Positions 52,505 to 61,271 of a stretch of DNA of 64,000 nt are shown here, in pieces (the stretch's first letter is position 1; each line of letters opens with the position of its first letter). The notes under the pieces were generated by a model. That model ran no database searches and had not been told where the DNA came from. It worked only from the letters and a program-made list of their open reading frames with translations. The translations under genes and the position numbers were made by a program. This DNA comes from Micromonospora sp. NBC_00389 (GTDB taxonomy: Bacteria > Actinomycetota > Actinomycetes > Mycobacteriales > Micromonosporaceae): the NCBI RefSeq assembly GCF_036059255.1, contig NZ_CP107947.1:4464001-4528000 (forward strand), in the 5' to 3' direction.

Positions 52505-52858
52505 TCACCACTGCTCATCGAGGGCTGCGATCTGCTTGCGGAGGGTTCGGGCATCCTTCGGAGGCAGGACCACAACGGCGACGTCCAGGATCCAGCGCAG
52601 CTCGGGCGGATTCGGACAGCACTCCATCACCCCACAGCCGGAGGTGGGGTCCCACAAGCGATGCCATGGGTGGCGCACGAACCATGACCAGGTCCGCAGT
52701 GCATCAGTGACGGCCTGGTTCCAGAGGCGGGTGCGTTCGAGGTAGGCGATGGCTCTCAATCCCCGGACCGAGAGCCCGGGGATGACAGAGGTTGATCCGT
52801 CAAGCGGTCGCCGGTAGATGGAGTCGGCACGCAGTTGTGCGGGGCGCCTACGCGGCAT
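52505..52858 (-). CDS. Hypothetical 117-residue protein
   Basis: The soluble protein has G-L-R-A-I-A-Y-L-E-R-T-R-L-W-N-Q, W-F-V-R-H-P-W-H-R-L-W-D and a cysteine cluster (S-G-C-G-V-M-E-C-C-P-N-P-P), and it ends in a helix (LPPKDARTLRKQIAALDEQW). The tail pattern P-K-D-A-R-x-L-R resembles other actinobacterial small proteins. No family is assigned. Confidence 0.6.
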   Translation of the reverse strand: MPRRRPAQLRADSIYRRPLDGSTSVIPGLSVRGLRAIAYLERTRLWNQAVTDALRTWSWFVRHPWHRLWDPTSGCGVMECCPNPPELRWILDVAVVVLPPKDARTLRKQIAALDEQW

Positions 52859-52988
52859 TGCCCTTTCGTGGAGTCGACATGCCGATCATCGTTGCACATC
52901 CGCATTCGGCTCACCTGCGCGACGACCTACGTGCGTGGGGACCGGACCACGACGACTCCCACGGTGGGGGTCGGCCTGGGTCGCGGCG

Positions 52989-53045
52989 GAACGGCTGTCG
53001 ACAGCAACGCTGACAGCAACGCCGCCGGACGGCGGCCCGCTGACA
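52989..53045 (+). repeat. Repeat R2, truncated copy
   Basis: GGCTGTCGACAGCAACGCTG + A-C-A-G-C-A-A-C-G-C-C-G begins as in the other R2 copies. It is cut off after about 60 bp, where the TSUP gene fragment begins. Confidence 0.65.
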
Positions 53046-53063
53046 AGCGCCAGCACGGCCGGG

Positions 53064-53289
53064 CGGGTAGGGCGGTGAGGACCACGACCAGGCTGAGGGC
53101 CTTGTTGAGGATCACGGCCTGCAGAGCGGCGAACCCGAACAGCATGATCAGCAGGGGCAGAGGGAACTCGGCGCCGCCGAGGCCGATCATCCCGCCGAGC
53201 ACGCCGACGGCCGCGGCGGCGGCGAACGCCAGTGCCAGCGCCAGGAAAGAACGAACGGCGGGGCGGTCGGGCGCCGGCGAGGTCGGCAC
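53064..53289 (-). pseudogene. TSUP/TauE-SafE family N-terminal fragment
   Basis: The minus strand encodes FLALALAFAAAAAVGVLGGM, I-G-L-G-G-A-E-F and LQAVILNKALSLVVVLTALP. These are the first two helices of sulfite-exporter-like TSUP permeases (G-x-I-G-L-G-G-A-E-F). It breaks off into repeat R2 after about 75 residues. Confidence 0.8.
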
Positions 53290-53739
53290 GCCCGAACCCT
53301 TTGCGGTAGCGGCGGACCTGGATGTGGGCCAGCGGCCGGCCTTCGAGTTGAGCTGGTTAGAACCTGACTCTTATCACTGGGTCGGTTTTCGGCGGGTCGT
53401 AGGGCGTTGACCTGGGGTTCCGGTCGGGAGGTTGCGCACTAATCGTGGCCTCTAGGCTTGTCGGCCGTGTCGCCGTACGTGCGAACGGTGAGGACGGCCT
53501 CACCCGCGAACTCACCGAGATCCATGAGCAGTTGGCCGTGGCCCACGCTGACCTCCGGGAAGCTCGCCGGCCAGCTGGCGCAGCCGTACGTGACTGACGC
53601 CCAATCGACCGTTGCCAGCTGTTCGATTTCCTCATCCCATCGAGTCGGTCAGGCGGCGCCGGAGAGCCGTCTTCACTCGCCCACCGACGTGCGGGAATTC
53701 GGTTGGTCCCAGGTCAACGCGTGGTTACGGTCTTCCACT
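53290..53739. other. Intergenic, possible coding relic
   Basis: On the plus strand around 53459-53600 a helical segment G-L-T-R-E-L-T-E-I-H-E-Q-L-A-V-A-H-A-D-L is readable before a stop. I do not recognise it. The rest shows nothing. Confidence 0.4.
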
Positions 53740-54474
53740 GTGACACGCCCAGGTTTTGACTCGTACCTGATCTGCGCGACGCCCCGCTCGGGAAGTACCT
53801 TGCTGTGCGGTCTGCTGGACTCGTCCGGGGTTGCCGGCCACCCAGCCTCCTACTTCAATCGCAAGAGTTTGAATGAGTACGCCGACGACTGGCGTATAGC
53901 ACGACCGCGTGACGGACGGATCGACGAAGCGTTCGTTCGAGCGGCGCTAACCGCCGGCAAGACTTCGAACGGTGTCTTTGGCGGGAGGATCATGGCAGAG
54001 ACGCTGCCGGAACTGATAAGTGGCCTTGCCGCCGCCGCATCTACACCAGCGGTGACGGATGTAGACCTATTGAGCGCCCAGTTGGGTCAACTCAGATTCG
54101 TTCACCTGCGTCGACGCGACGTCGTGGCCCAGGCGGTGTCGTGGGCAAAGTCACTGCAAACCCATTTCTGGCATCCGGGCGAAGCCGTCGCGCCCGGAGG
54201 TCAGGATCCTCATTACGACGAAGAGCTGATTGGTCGGCTTGTCGCCACGATCGAGAGATCCGAGGCGGACTGGACAGTCTGGTTCGCCTCTCACAGCATC
54301 GTGCCTTGCGAGGTGACGTATGAGGAGTTGGCGGCAGATCCGCCCCGCACTGCACAAAAGGTGCTCGACTATCTCGGTCTGAATGTTCCGCCGGATCGGC
54401 AACTGGTGGTCGGGCACCGTCGACAGGCCGATCAACTCAACGCAGACTGGATAACGAGATTTAAGTCTCGCTGA
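53740..54474 (+). CDS. Stf0-type sulfotransferase
   Basis: The 244-residue protein starts at GTG 53740 (V-T-R-P-G-F-D-S-Y-L-I-C). The PAPS-binding loop is A-T-P-R-S-G-S-T-L-L. It also has F-G-G-R-I-M, the 3'-phosphate motif LRFVHLRRRDVVAQAVSWAK and V-T-Y-E-E-L-A-A-D-P. This matches the Stf0 family, whose characterised mycobacterial member sulfates trehalose for sulfolipid. Monocistronic; the acceptor in this organism is unknown. Confidence 0.88.
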   Translation: MTRPGFDSYLICATPRSGSTLLCGLLDSSGVAGHPASYFNRKSLNEYADDWRIARPRDGRIDEAFVRAALTAGKTSNGVFGGRIMAETLPELISGLAAAASTPAVTDVDLLSAQLGQLRFVHLRRRDVVAQAVSWAKSLQTHFWHPGEAVAPGGQDPHYDEELIGRLVATIERSEADWTVWFASHSIVPCEVTYEELAADPPRTAQKVLDYLGLNVPPDRQLVVGHRRQADQLNADWITRFKSR

Positions 54475-54752
54475 ACCGTCTGTTCTACCCGAGCGTCTCC
54501 CGCTAGCAGTCCGGGCGACGGCGGAATGGGGTCGGAGAGTCATCCGGGGCATAAGACGCCGTGAAACGTCGTCAACCAGCGAGGAACCATGACAGCCGCA
54601 GACGCCGTGTGAGCAGGCGTCGCGGGCCGTTCCCGCTGGTGGTGGGACAGCCGCTCTCAGTTCCGCTTCAACAGCTGACACGGCTAGCGGTGCTTCGGGC
54701 CAGCATCAGCCGCTACGGTGCGCTCATGAGCCTGGCACACGGCGGCGTCTAG

Positions 54753-56183
54753 TACTCCAGCCGGGGATGTTGACCTTCGCTGAGCTGGGGCCTGATGCGG
54801 TCCGGGCACGAAGGCAGCCACCGTCGATCATGGACGGTTGTGTGGACTGACCATGACGCAGCGGTGGCTGCCGGATACAGGGTAGACGCCCAGCGATGGC
54901 GGGTGTTGTTCGACGACCTCATGTTGACCATCGGGCGGCGTTTCCGCAGGCCGGAGCCCCGACGTCGAGTTGGTGACTTGGTGCGGGGACTGCTGGCGCC
55001 GCTACCGCGTAAGAACTGCTGGACCATCGCCGAGCACGCCGGTGATGCGGGCCCGGACGGGATGCAGGACTTGTTGACCCGGGTGAAGTGGGACGATGCC
55101 GCAGTCCGTGCCGATGTCCGCGGGTTCGTCGCCGAGCAGCTCGGTGATGCCGACGCGGTGCTGGTCATCGACGAGACCGGTGATCTGATGAAGGGCCGGC
55201 ACACCGTCGGAGTCCAGCGGCAGTACTCCGGCACGGCCGGGAAGATCGAGAACTGCCAGCTTGCCGTGCATCTGGTCTACGCCACCGAAACTGTCCACGC
55301 GATGCTGGACGCAGCCCTCTACCTGCCCAAATCCTGGTGCGATGACCCGCAGCGGCGGTCCGAGGCGGGTGTCCCCGAACAGGTGCGGTTCGCGACCAAG
55401 CCGCAACTGGCAACCCGGATGATCGAGGCCGCGGTCCTTGCCGGGTTGCCCTGCCGCTGGGTGGCCGGCGACGAAGCCTACGGCGGCGACCCGCGCTTGG
55501 CCGCCAAGCTGCGCACGCTGCGATTGGGCTACGTCCTGGCGGTGGCCCGTTCATATCAGGTGGCCACCGGTCTGGGCGTCTATCGCGCTGATGTGCTGGC
55601 CGCCGGACTCCCCGCTTCGGCTTGGCAGCGGATGTCGGCCGGCCCCGGCGCTAAAGGCCACCGCTACTACGACTGGTCTTTCACCGCCCTGCCTCACGCC
55701 GCGGACAGCCACGGCGGGCAGCATTGGCTGCTGATTCGCCGCAACCGCACCACCGGCGAGCTGGCCTTTTATCGTTGCTGGTCACCCGAACTCACCGCGC
55801 TGCGCACCCTGGTCACGGTTGCCGGGCGTCGATGGAAGATCGAAGAGTCGTTCCAAGCCGCCAAGACCGGCCTCGGTCTGGACCAGCACCAACACCGCCG
55901 CTGGACGTCCTGGCATCGGTGGACCACTCTGGCGATCCTCGCCCACGCCTTCCTCGCCGCCGCTACAGCTCACCGCGACCGGCCCGACCCCATCGGGCTG
56001 ATCCCGCTGACCGTCAACGAGCTACGCCACCTGTTCCACGTCCTGATCATCGAACCTGCCCGCCGCCGAACCGACCCACTGCACTGGTCGATCCGCCGAC
56101 GCCGCCACCAAGCCCGAGCCAGAAACAGCCACTACGCCCGACAAGCCCTCATCGAACCGTGATCACGATCCCCGGCTGGAGTA
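54753..56183 (+). mobile_element. IS701-family insertion sequence
   Basis: The 1431-bp element has inverted ends TACTCCAGCCGGGGAT and a CTAG duplication on each side (54749-54752 and 56184-56187). It carries one transposase. A four-base CTAG-type duplication is the rule for IS701. Confidence 0.93.
54795..56162 (+). CDS. IS701-family transposase (DDE_5)
   Basis: The 455-residue frame has the GLL...RKN region (G-L-L-A-P-L-P-R-K-N-C-W), V-L-V-I-D-E-T-G-D-L-M-K-G, VGVQRQYSGTAGKIENCQLA, A-G-D-E-A-Y-G-G-D and I-E-E-S-F-Q-A-A-K. These are the conserved IS701 DDE segments. A GTG at 54840 may be the true start. It is intact and probably active. Confidence 0.93.
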   Translation: MRSGHEGSHRRSWTVVWTDHDAAVAAGYRVDAQRWRVLFDDLMLTIGRRFRRPEPRRRVGDLVRGLLAPLPRKNCWTIAEHAGDAGPDGMQDLLTRVKWDDAAVRADVRGFVAEQLGDADAVLVIDETGDLMKGRHTVGVQRQYSGTAGKIENCQLAVHLVYATETVHAMLDAALYLPKSWCDDPQRRSEAGVPEQVRFATKPQLATRMIEAAVLAGLPCRWVAGDEAYGGDPRLAAKLRTLRLGYVLAVARSYQVATGLGVYRADVLAAGLPASAWQRMSAGPGAKGHRYYDWSFTALPHAADSHGGQHWLLIRRNRTTGELAFYRCWSPELTALRTLVTVAGRRWKIEESFQAAKTGLGLDQHQHRRWTSWHRWTTLAILAHAFLAAATAHRDRPDPIGLIPLTVNELRHLFHVLIIEPARRRTDPLHWSIRRRRHQARARNSHYARQALIEP

Positions 56184-56392
56184 CTAGGTGCTCGTGCATC
56201 AGCTTCACCTCGGGGGATGGCCAGCCCTGGCCGCGAACCAGGGCTCGTCGCCGGGGCTGGCGTGGCGGTCAGCTACAGCTGGTGCAGGCGCTTGCGCAGA
56301 GCAAAAATGTCAATTCCTGTGGATGGCTGAACCACGGTGGCGGGCTGGTGCCTTGAATCTCCTGCGATCCCATGCTGTTCGGCCCGATAGTT

Positions 56393-57151
56393 TCAGCCGG
56401 CTGCCAGGACTTCCACGCCGCGCGCCGTGAGCCACTCGACGACTGCGTGGTGGGGGTCGGCGTCGGTGATCAGTCCGCTGATGTCTTCCCAGGGCAGGAC
56501 GCGGAACCGTGATGCTGTGCCGATCTTCTCGGACGAGGCGAGGATGTAGGTGTCCGCGGCCCGCGCGGCCAGGGTGCGCTTCATCGCGGCCTCTTCAGCG
56601 TCGCCGGTGGTAAGCCCCGCGTCTGGGTGGACGCCGGTGACGCCCAACAGGCAAAGGTCGGCGGAGATGTTCTGAGCGGCCTCGACCGCGGCCGCGCCGC
56701 AGGCAACCGCGGAGTGCTTGAAGATGCGGCCGCCGAGCAGGAAAACCTCGGCCTGCGGATGCTCCAGCAGCGCGGCCGCGACGGTCGGGCTGTGGGTGAT
56801 CACGGTGCAGTCCAGGTCCGGCGGAAGGGCATGAGCTACAGCGAGGGCGGTGGTGCCGCCGTCCAGGATCAGGGCGCTGCCCGGCCGCACCAGCGCGGCG
56901 GCCGCCGCGGCGACCTTCTGCTTGCCGGCGGGGGTGACCGTCTTCCGGGCGGCGTAGTCCGCCACGGCCGGGGAGACGGGCAATGCCCCGCCGTAGACAC
57001 GCTGGCACAGTCCCTCGGCGGCAAGGTCGCGCAGGTCGCGGCGCACGCTGTCCTCGGAGATGCCCAGGTCTGCGGCGACGTCCTTGGCGACGATCTTGCC
57101 CTGCCCGGCGAGCAGGTCCAGCAGGTGAGCACGCCGTTGAGCGGCCAGCAT
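56393..57151 (-). CDS. DeoR/GlpR-family regulator
   Basis: The 252-residue protein starts at ATG 57151 after A-G-G-A-G. The N-terminal HTH is R-R-A-H-L-L-D-L-L and VAKDVAADLGISEDSVRRDL. The sugar-phosphate-sensing domain has D-G-G-T-T-A-L-A, V-I-T-H-S-P, L-L-G-G-R and GVTGVHPDAGLTTGDAEEAA. It is divergent from the DUF4406/Nudix operon and most likely represses it in response to a phosphorylated sugar or nucleoside. Confidence 0.92.
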   Translation of the reverse strand: MLAAQRRAHLLDLLAGQGKIVAKDVAADLGISEDSVRRDLRDLAAEGLCQRVYGGALPVSPAVADYAARKTVTPAGKQKVAAAAAALVRPGSALILDGGTTALAVAHALPPDLDCTVITHSPTVAAALLEHPQAEVFLLGGRIFKHSAVACGAAAVEAAQNISADLCLLGVTGVHPDAGLTTGDAEEAAMKRTLAARAADTYILASSEKIGTASRFRVLPWEDISGLITDADPHHAVVEWLTARGVEVLAAG

Positions 57152-57200
57152 CCACACTCCTTCATGTTCTTGCACGTTTCTGCATGTATCGTAGCGCGTC
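57152..57200. promoter_or_regulatory. Divergent promoter/operator between DeoR and the Nudix operon
   Basis: Only 49 bp separate the two starts. They hold near-direct repeats TTCTTGCA and TTTCTGCA within CATG-flanked sequence (CATGTTCTTGCACG, T-T-T-C-T-G-C-A-T-G). These are probable DeoR half-sites controlling both directions. Confidence 0.55.
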
Positions 57201-57590
57201 ATGACCGACAAGCCGATGCTCATCCTCATCGCCGGGCCCTACCGCTCCGGCACCGACGGCGACCCGCGGGCCATGGCCGCCAACCTCGGCCGCCTCGAAG
57301 CGGCAGCGTGGCCGGTCTTCGCCGCCGGCCACGTGCCCGTGATCGGGGAGTGGGTGGCCCTTCCCGTCCTGCGCTCGGCCGGCGCGGGCCCCACGGACCC
57401 CCTCGCCGACCAGGTGCTCTACCCGACCGCCGAGCGCCTGCTCACCCACTGCGACGCCGTGCTCCGGCTCCCCGGTGACTCCACCGGAGCCGACCAGGAC
57501 GTCGCCACGGCCCGCCGCCGCGGCCCGCCCGTCTACCACGACGCGGCCGAGATCCCGCGCCGCACTCCGCAGGAAGGCAGGGCCGCGTGA
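57201..57590 (+). CDS. DUF4406 family protein (deoxyribosyltransferase-like fold)
   Basis: This 129-residue protein has L-I-L-I-A-G-P-Y-R-S-G at the start, an N-L-G-R-L-E-A-A-A-W helix, GHVPVIGEWVALPVL, C-D-A-V-L-R-L-P-G-D-S-T-G-A and a final strand. DUF4406 resembles nucleoside 2-deoxyribosyltransferases, with the G-P-Y-R loop binding a sugar ring. The stop overlaps the next start (TGATG), so it is coupled to the Nudix gene. Confidence 0.82.
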   Translation: MTDKPMLILIAGPYRSGTDGDPRAMAANLGRLEAAAWPVFAAGHVPVIGEWVALPVLRSAGAGPTDPLADQVLYPTAERLLTHCDAVLRLPGDSTGADQDVATARRRGPPVYHDAAEIPRRTPQEGRAA

Positions 57591-58264
57591 TGGCCCGCCC
57601 CGGCATCGACATCCCCGACCACCGCGGCCGCACCGGCCTCGACCGGGCCGGACGCGACCTGGACCGCAACGCCGACATCGTGGTCCGCGACGTGGAGCTC
57701 ACCTCCCAGGGCTGGCACATCCTGCGCCGCACCACCTTCGACTACCGCCGCCGCGACGGACGCTGGGAAACCCAGCAGCGCGAGACGTACGACCGCGGCA
57801 ACGGCGCGGTCGTCCTGCCGTACGACGCCGAGCGCGGCCGTGTGCTGCTCACCCGTCAGTTCCGCTACCCGGCCTACGTCAACGACCACCGGGACGGCAT
57901 GCTCGTCGAGGCCGCCGCCGGACTGCTCGACGGCGACGACCCGCTCGCCGCCATCCGGCGCGAGGCCGCCGAGGAGCTCGGCGTCACGCTCGGCCCGATC
58001 TCCCACGTCCTCGACGCCTATATGAGCCCCGGTTCGGTCACCGAGCGCCTGCACTTCTACGCCGCCCCCTACACCCCGGCCGACCGCACCGGAAACGGCG
58101 GCGGTCTTGACGAGGACGGCGAGGACATCGAAGTGCTCGAACTGCCCTTCACAGAGGCGCTCGCCATGGTCCGCGACGGACGCATCGCCGACGGCAAAAC
58201 GATCCTGCTCCTGCAATGGGCTGCCCTGGACGGACCCTTCGCCCCCGCAGCAGGCACCGGCTGA
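57590..58264 (+). CDS. NudK/YffH-type Nudix hydrolase
   Basis: The 224-residue protein has L-T-R-Q-F-R-Y-P-A-Y before the Nudix box GLLDGDDPLAAIRREAAEEL-G-V. The box has the D-D spacing of the NudK (GDP-mannose hydrolase) subfamily rather than the standard G-x5-E. A conserved A-Y-M-S-P-G-S-V-T-E-R-L follows. It probably hydrolyses a nucleotide sugar. It is in an operon with DUF4406, opposite a DeoR regulator. Confidence 0.9.
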   Translation: MARPGIDIPDHRGRTGLDRAGRDLDRNADIVVRDVELTSQGWHILRRTTFDYRRRDGRWETQQRETYDRGNGAVVLPYDAERGRVLLTRQFRYPAYVNDHRDGMLVEAAAGLLDGDDPLAAIRREAAEELGVTLGPISHVLDAYMSPGSVTERLHFYAAPYTPADRTGNGGGLDEDGEDIEVLELPFTEALAMVRDGRIADGKTILLLQWAALDGPFAPAAGTG

Positions 58265-58319
58265 CACCGCCGCCACCCGGTCGGCCTGCCTCGGGTGCGG
58301 GTGTCGTCGGTGGTCGGGG

Positions 58320-58815
58320 CCGCATTCGGTATGCGAAGCTTGCGCCGTCGACCACGGCGGGGGTGGCGACCATCCACGGCGCGTTGACCAGTCCGCTGTC
58401 GACTGCAGGTTTCTGGGCGGCCAGCATGCAGAACGACGGCAGGGCGTTCATCAGGTAGAGGTCGAGATCGTCGAAGGGCTCCTGTTCGCCGACGGTCACG
58501 CCTGTCCAGACCTCGACCCCGCGCTGGGTCAACGCCTGCCTCAGCGGTTCCACGTCGATGTGGACGGCTCGGTCGAACCGAAGCCCCACCTGCTCGCCCG
58601 CCAGCGGCTGCAGGCGCTCTCGCCACTGGCCTGCGCCCTGCATCGGCACGAACCCGCAGACGCCGTACCCGCGACCGGTCAGGTGGTGGCCGTTGCGTTC
58701 GAAGACGACTGCGCGGGTGAGGTTGCGCAGACGCAGCGGTACGACGAGCCGGCCGTCGGGAGCGAGCTGCTCCGGCCACGCTGGCGGGATATCCGGCGCG
58801 CCGACTTCTCCGGAC
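58320..58815 (-). pseudogene. FxLD-system / PCMT-like methyltransferase fragment
   Basis: The minus-strand frame reads A-P-D-I-P-P-A-W-P-E-Q-L-A-P, GRLVVPLRLRNLTRAVVFER, C-G-F-V-P-M-Q-G-A-G and then VDSGLVNAPWMVATPAVVDG. This matches the second half of isoaspartyl-methyltransferase-like enzymes of the FxLD type that modify lanthipeptide-like precursors. Both the SAM-binding N-terminus and the C-terminus are missing, and no precursor peptide or lanthionine gene is nearby. Confidence 0.7.
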
Positions 58816-58997
58816 TTCGATGATCTTGAATCCCGAGTTGACTCAGATTGGTGCGCAACTGGTTTGGACGATTTGATTGTGTCGTGGGCTTGGCCGAGGT
58901 CGTCGAGGAGGGTATTGGCGGCGGTGATGATCTCGAAGGGCGGATGTGCCCCGACGTTACGGCGGGGGCAGGCGCTCGCTGAGTTTGTGTGCTGATG

Positions 58998-59917
58998 TTA
59001 CGCATTGGCCCGGTGGAGGCGTTCGGCCGCCTGTGCCCGCAGTGCATCGCCACCTGCCGGGGTGCCCCCGCACAGTGCCATTTCCCGGGCGTTGTACGCA
59101 GCCATCCACAGGCTGGCCGCCCACGCGATCTCCAGTTCCACGGCCGAGAACAGGCGCCCTCGAATGTCTTGATAGGCCAACAGGAACGCCTCGGAGCTAT
59201 CGATCGGCGCCAGCATGGGCGGCCCGGCACTGGCGAAAGACCCGCTCGCCGCTCCCACCAGCGCCGCCTCCGGCTGCCACGCCAGCTGTCCCAGTCGTGC
59301 ACCGCCCACACCCGCCTACCCCGCCACCGCAGGTTCTGCGCCTCGAAGTCGGCGTGGCCGAGCACGCACGGCAAGCCGGCGGCCAGCAGGCGCCCCCGGG
59401 CCCGCTCAGCCGTCTGGACAATGTGCTCGGACACCGCACCCTGGTCCCGGCTGTCAAGAAAGTCGATCGTCGGCCACACCCCAGAATCGGTGTGGTCCCA
59501 GCGGACCCAGGGCGGACTCGGCAGCGGCGGCGCGACGGTCACGCCGGAAAGCTCGGCCATCAGCCGGGCGAACACCTCAGCGCAGCGCCTGGCTATGTCC
59601 AGCGAGTCCCCCCGCAGTACTTCGCCGCCGGGCCGGAATTCCTCGGCGTGCACGGCCAGCGCACCGACACCGACCACCGGCGTGAGCGGCCGGGCACATG
59701 CAAACCCGCGCTCGGCCAACCGGGCCTGCGCCGCGACACACGAAGCGGCCCGGCCGTCGTCGGCGCGCGCCTTGACCACGACGTCCCTGCCACCGGCCAA
59801 CCGCAGACCGAACACCATCGAGACCTGATGCGACTGGAACAGCACGCCGGCGGGTTCGCCGCCCAGATGGTCACGACACCAAGCCGGTAACCAGTCCGGC
59901 AACTCGTCCAGCTGCAC
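58998..59917 (-). pseudogene. Aminoglycoside-phosphotransferase-like protein, frameshifted
   Basis: GTG 59917 starts V-Q-L-D-E-L-P-D-W-L. The kinase-like core shows V-V-V-K-A-R-A, C-V-L-G-H-A-D-F-E-A-Q-N (catalytic loop) and V-W-A-V-H-D-W-D-S (metal-binding). Near 59270 one base is missing, and the rest (L-A-W-Q-P-E-A-A-L-V-G, FLLAYQDIRGRLFSAVELEI) continues in another frame to 58998. Joined, it is about 306 residues. The true substrate could be a small metabolite rather than an antibiotic. Confidence 0.82.
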
Positions 59918-60019
59918 ACTCAGGACTGTGCCATAGGCCCCAGACGCACCGGAGGCGAGATTGTCTGCTGGACGATCATCGGACCTCCGTGACGAGCCAC
60001 CCTGCCGCACATTTCTGGA

Positions 60020-61110
60020 TCAACGAACTGTAAAGTGATCAGCGATGCGCGGCACTAAGGGACGTCTCGTAACTCCGGTGTCTGTCTGCTGAGGACGATC
60101 ATCGAGGGTGCCTGGATGCAGGTGATCACCGCAGCCCGCCCTGAGTGGATTTTCCCGTTCACGGGGCTCGCCGAAGGCGCCGACCCGGCCCATAGAGCCG
60201 ACCAATCCGTTGCGGTGCAACGCCTTGACGAACTTTCGAGACCGGATTTGGCTGCCCCTATCCGAGTGCACGATCGTGCCGGCCGGGCCGCGCAGCCGGG
60301 CCGCGTTACGCAGCGCGGTGACGGCCAGTGACACCTTAATCCGAGAGTCGATCGAGTAGCCGACGATCCGGCCGGAGTACACGTTCTTGATCGCGCACAG
60401 GTACAGCTTGCCCTCGGCGGTGGCGTGTTCGGTGATGTCGGTCAGGCACACCTGGTTGGGTGCGTCGGCGGTGAACCGGCGTTGCACCAGGTCGCCGTGC
60501 ACCGGCGGGCCCGCCCGCCTCGTGAGGCCCTTGCGTTTGCCGAACACGGACCAGATGCGCTGCTGTGAGCAGAGCCTGGCCACCCTGTTCGGGCTAGCGG
60601 TGATCCGTGGGTGGGCAGTTCGTCGGCGATGAACCGGTACCCGAACGCCGGGTCGTCGTGGTGAATGTCCAGGGCGGCGTTGATCAGGTGCGCGTCGTCG
60701 AAGTCCCGCTGCGAGACCGGCTCGGCGCACCACGCGTAGTAGGGCTGCTTGCTGAAACCCAGCACCCGGCAGGTCACCGCGACGGGAATCCCGTCCGCGG
60801 CCGGGTCACCGACCAGCGGGTACATCATTTTGGGGCGATCTCCTTGGCGAAGAATGCCGCCGCCCGGCGCAGGATCTCGTTTTCCTGTTCCAGCAGCCTG
60901 TTGCGTTTTACGCAACTCCCGCAGCTCAGCGGACTCGCTGCTGGTCGTGCCGGGACGGACCCCGTCGTCGATGTCGGCAAGCTTGAGCCAGCGGTGCAGA
61001 CACGACTCGGAAATCCCGAAGTCCTTCGCGATCGGCGCCTCACCCTTGCGGGCGACCGCGGCCACGTCACGACGGAACTCCGGCGGGAACGCCTTCGGTA
61101 TGACAGGCAT
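60020..61110 (-). pseudogene. IS3-family transposase, decayed element 3
   Basis: OrfA is readable from ATG 61110 (P-P-E-F-R-R-D-V-A-A-V-A-R, KDFGISESCLHRWLKLADID). OrfB pieces follow in changing frames: GIPVAVTCRVLGFSKQPYYA, D-I-H-H-D-D-P-A-F-G-Y-R-F-I-A-D-E-L, LTDITEHATAEGKLYLCAIK and T-I-V-H-S-D-R-G-S-Q. The catalytic glutamate region is scrambled after G-S-M-G-R-V-G-A. At least three indels make it inactive. Confidence 0.87.
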
Positions 61111-61271
61111 CCTTCCAGCGAGGAACGCATCCTCACAGGTCAGGAGTCAACCGAACCGGGGGCAGTCCCGAGCCTGTGACGAGCTGATCGTTAGGCGTGG
61201 CGGGTGCGGTCCGCGGAGGTGGGTTGCTGCCTTGTGGTTCTGCCCGTCGGACGAGGCGGCATGATTTGGGC

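Noticed and set aside
58679..60010. Single 443-residue aminoglycoside phosphotransferase
   Set aside because: After the D-W-D-S motif this frame becomes unnatural and runs into the methyltransferase relic. The conserved C-terminus is in another frame, so it is a frameshifted 306-residue gene.
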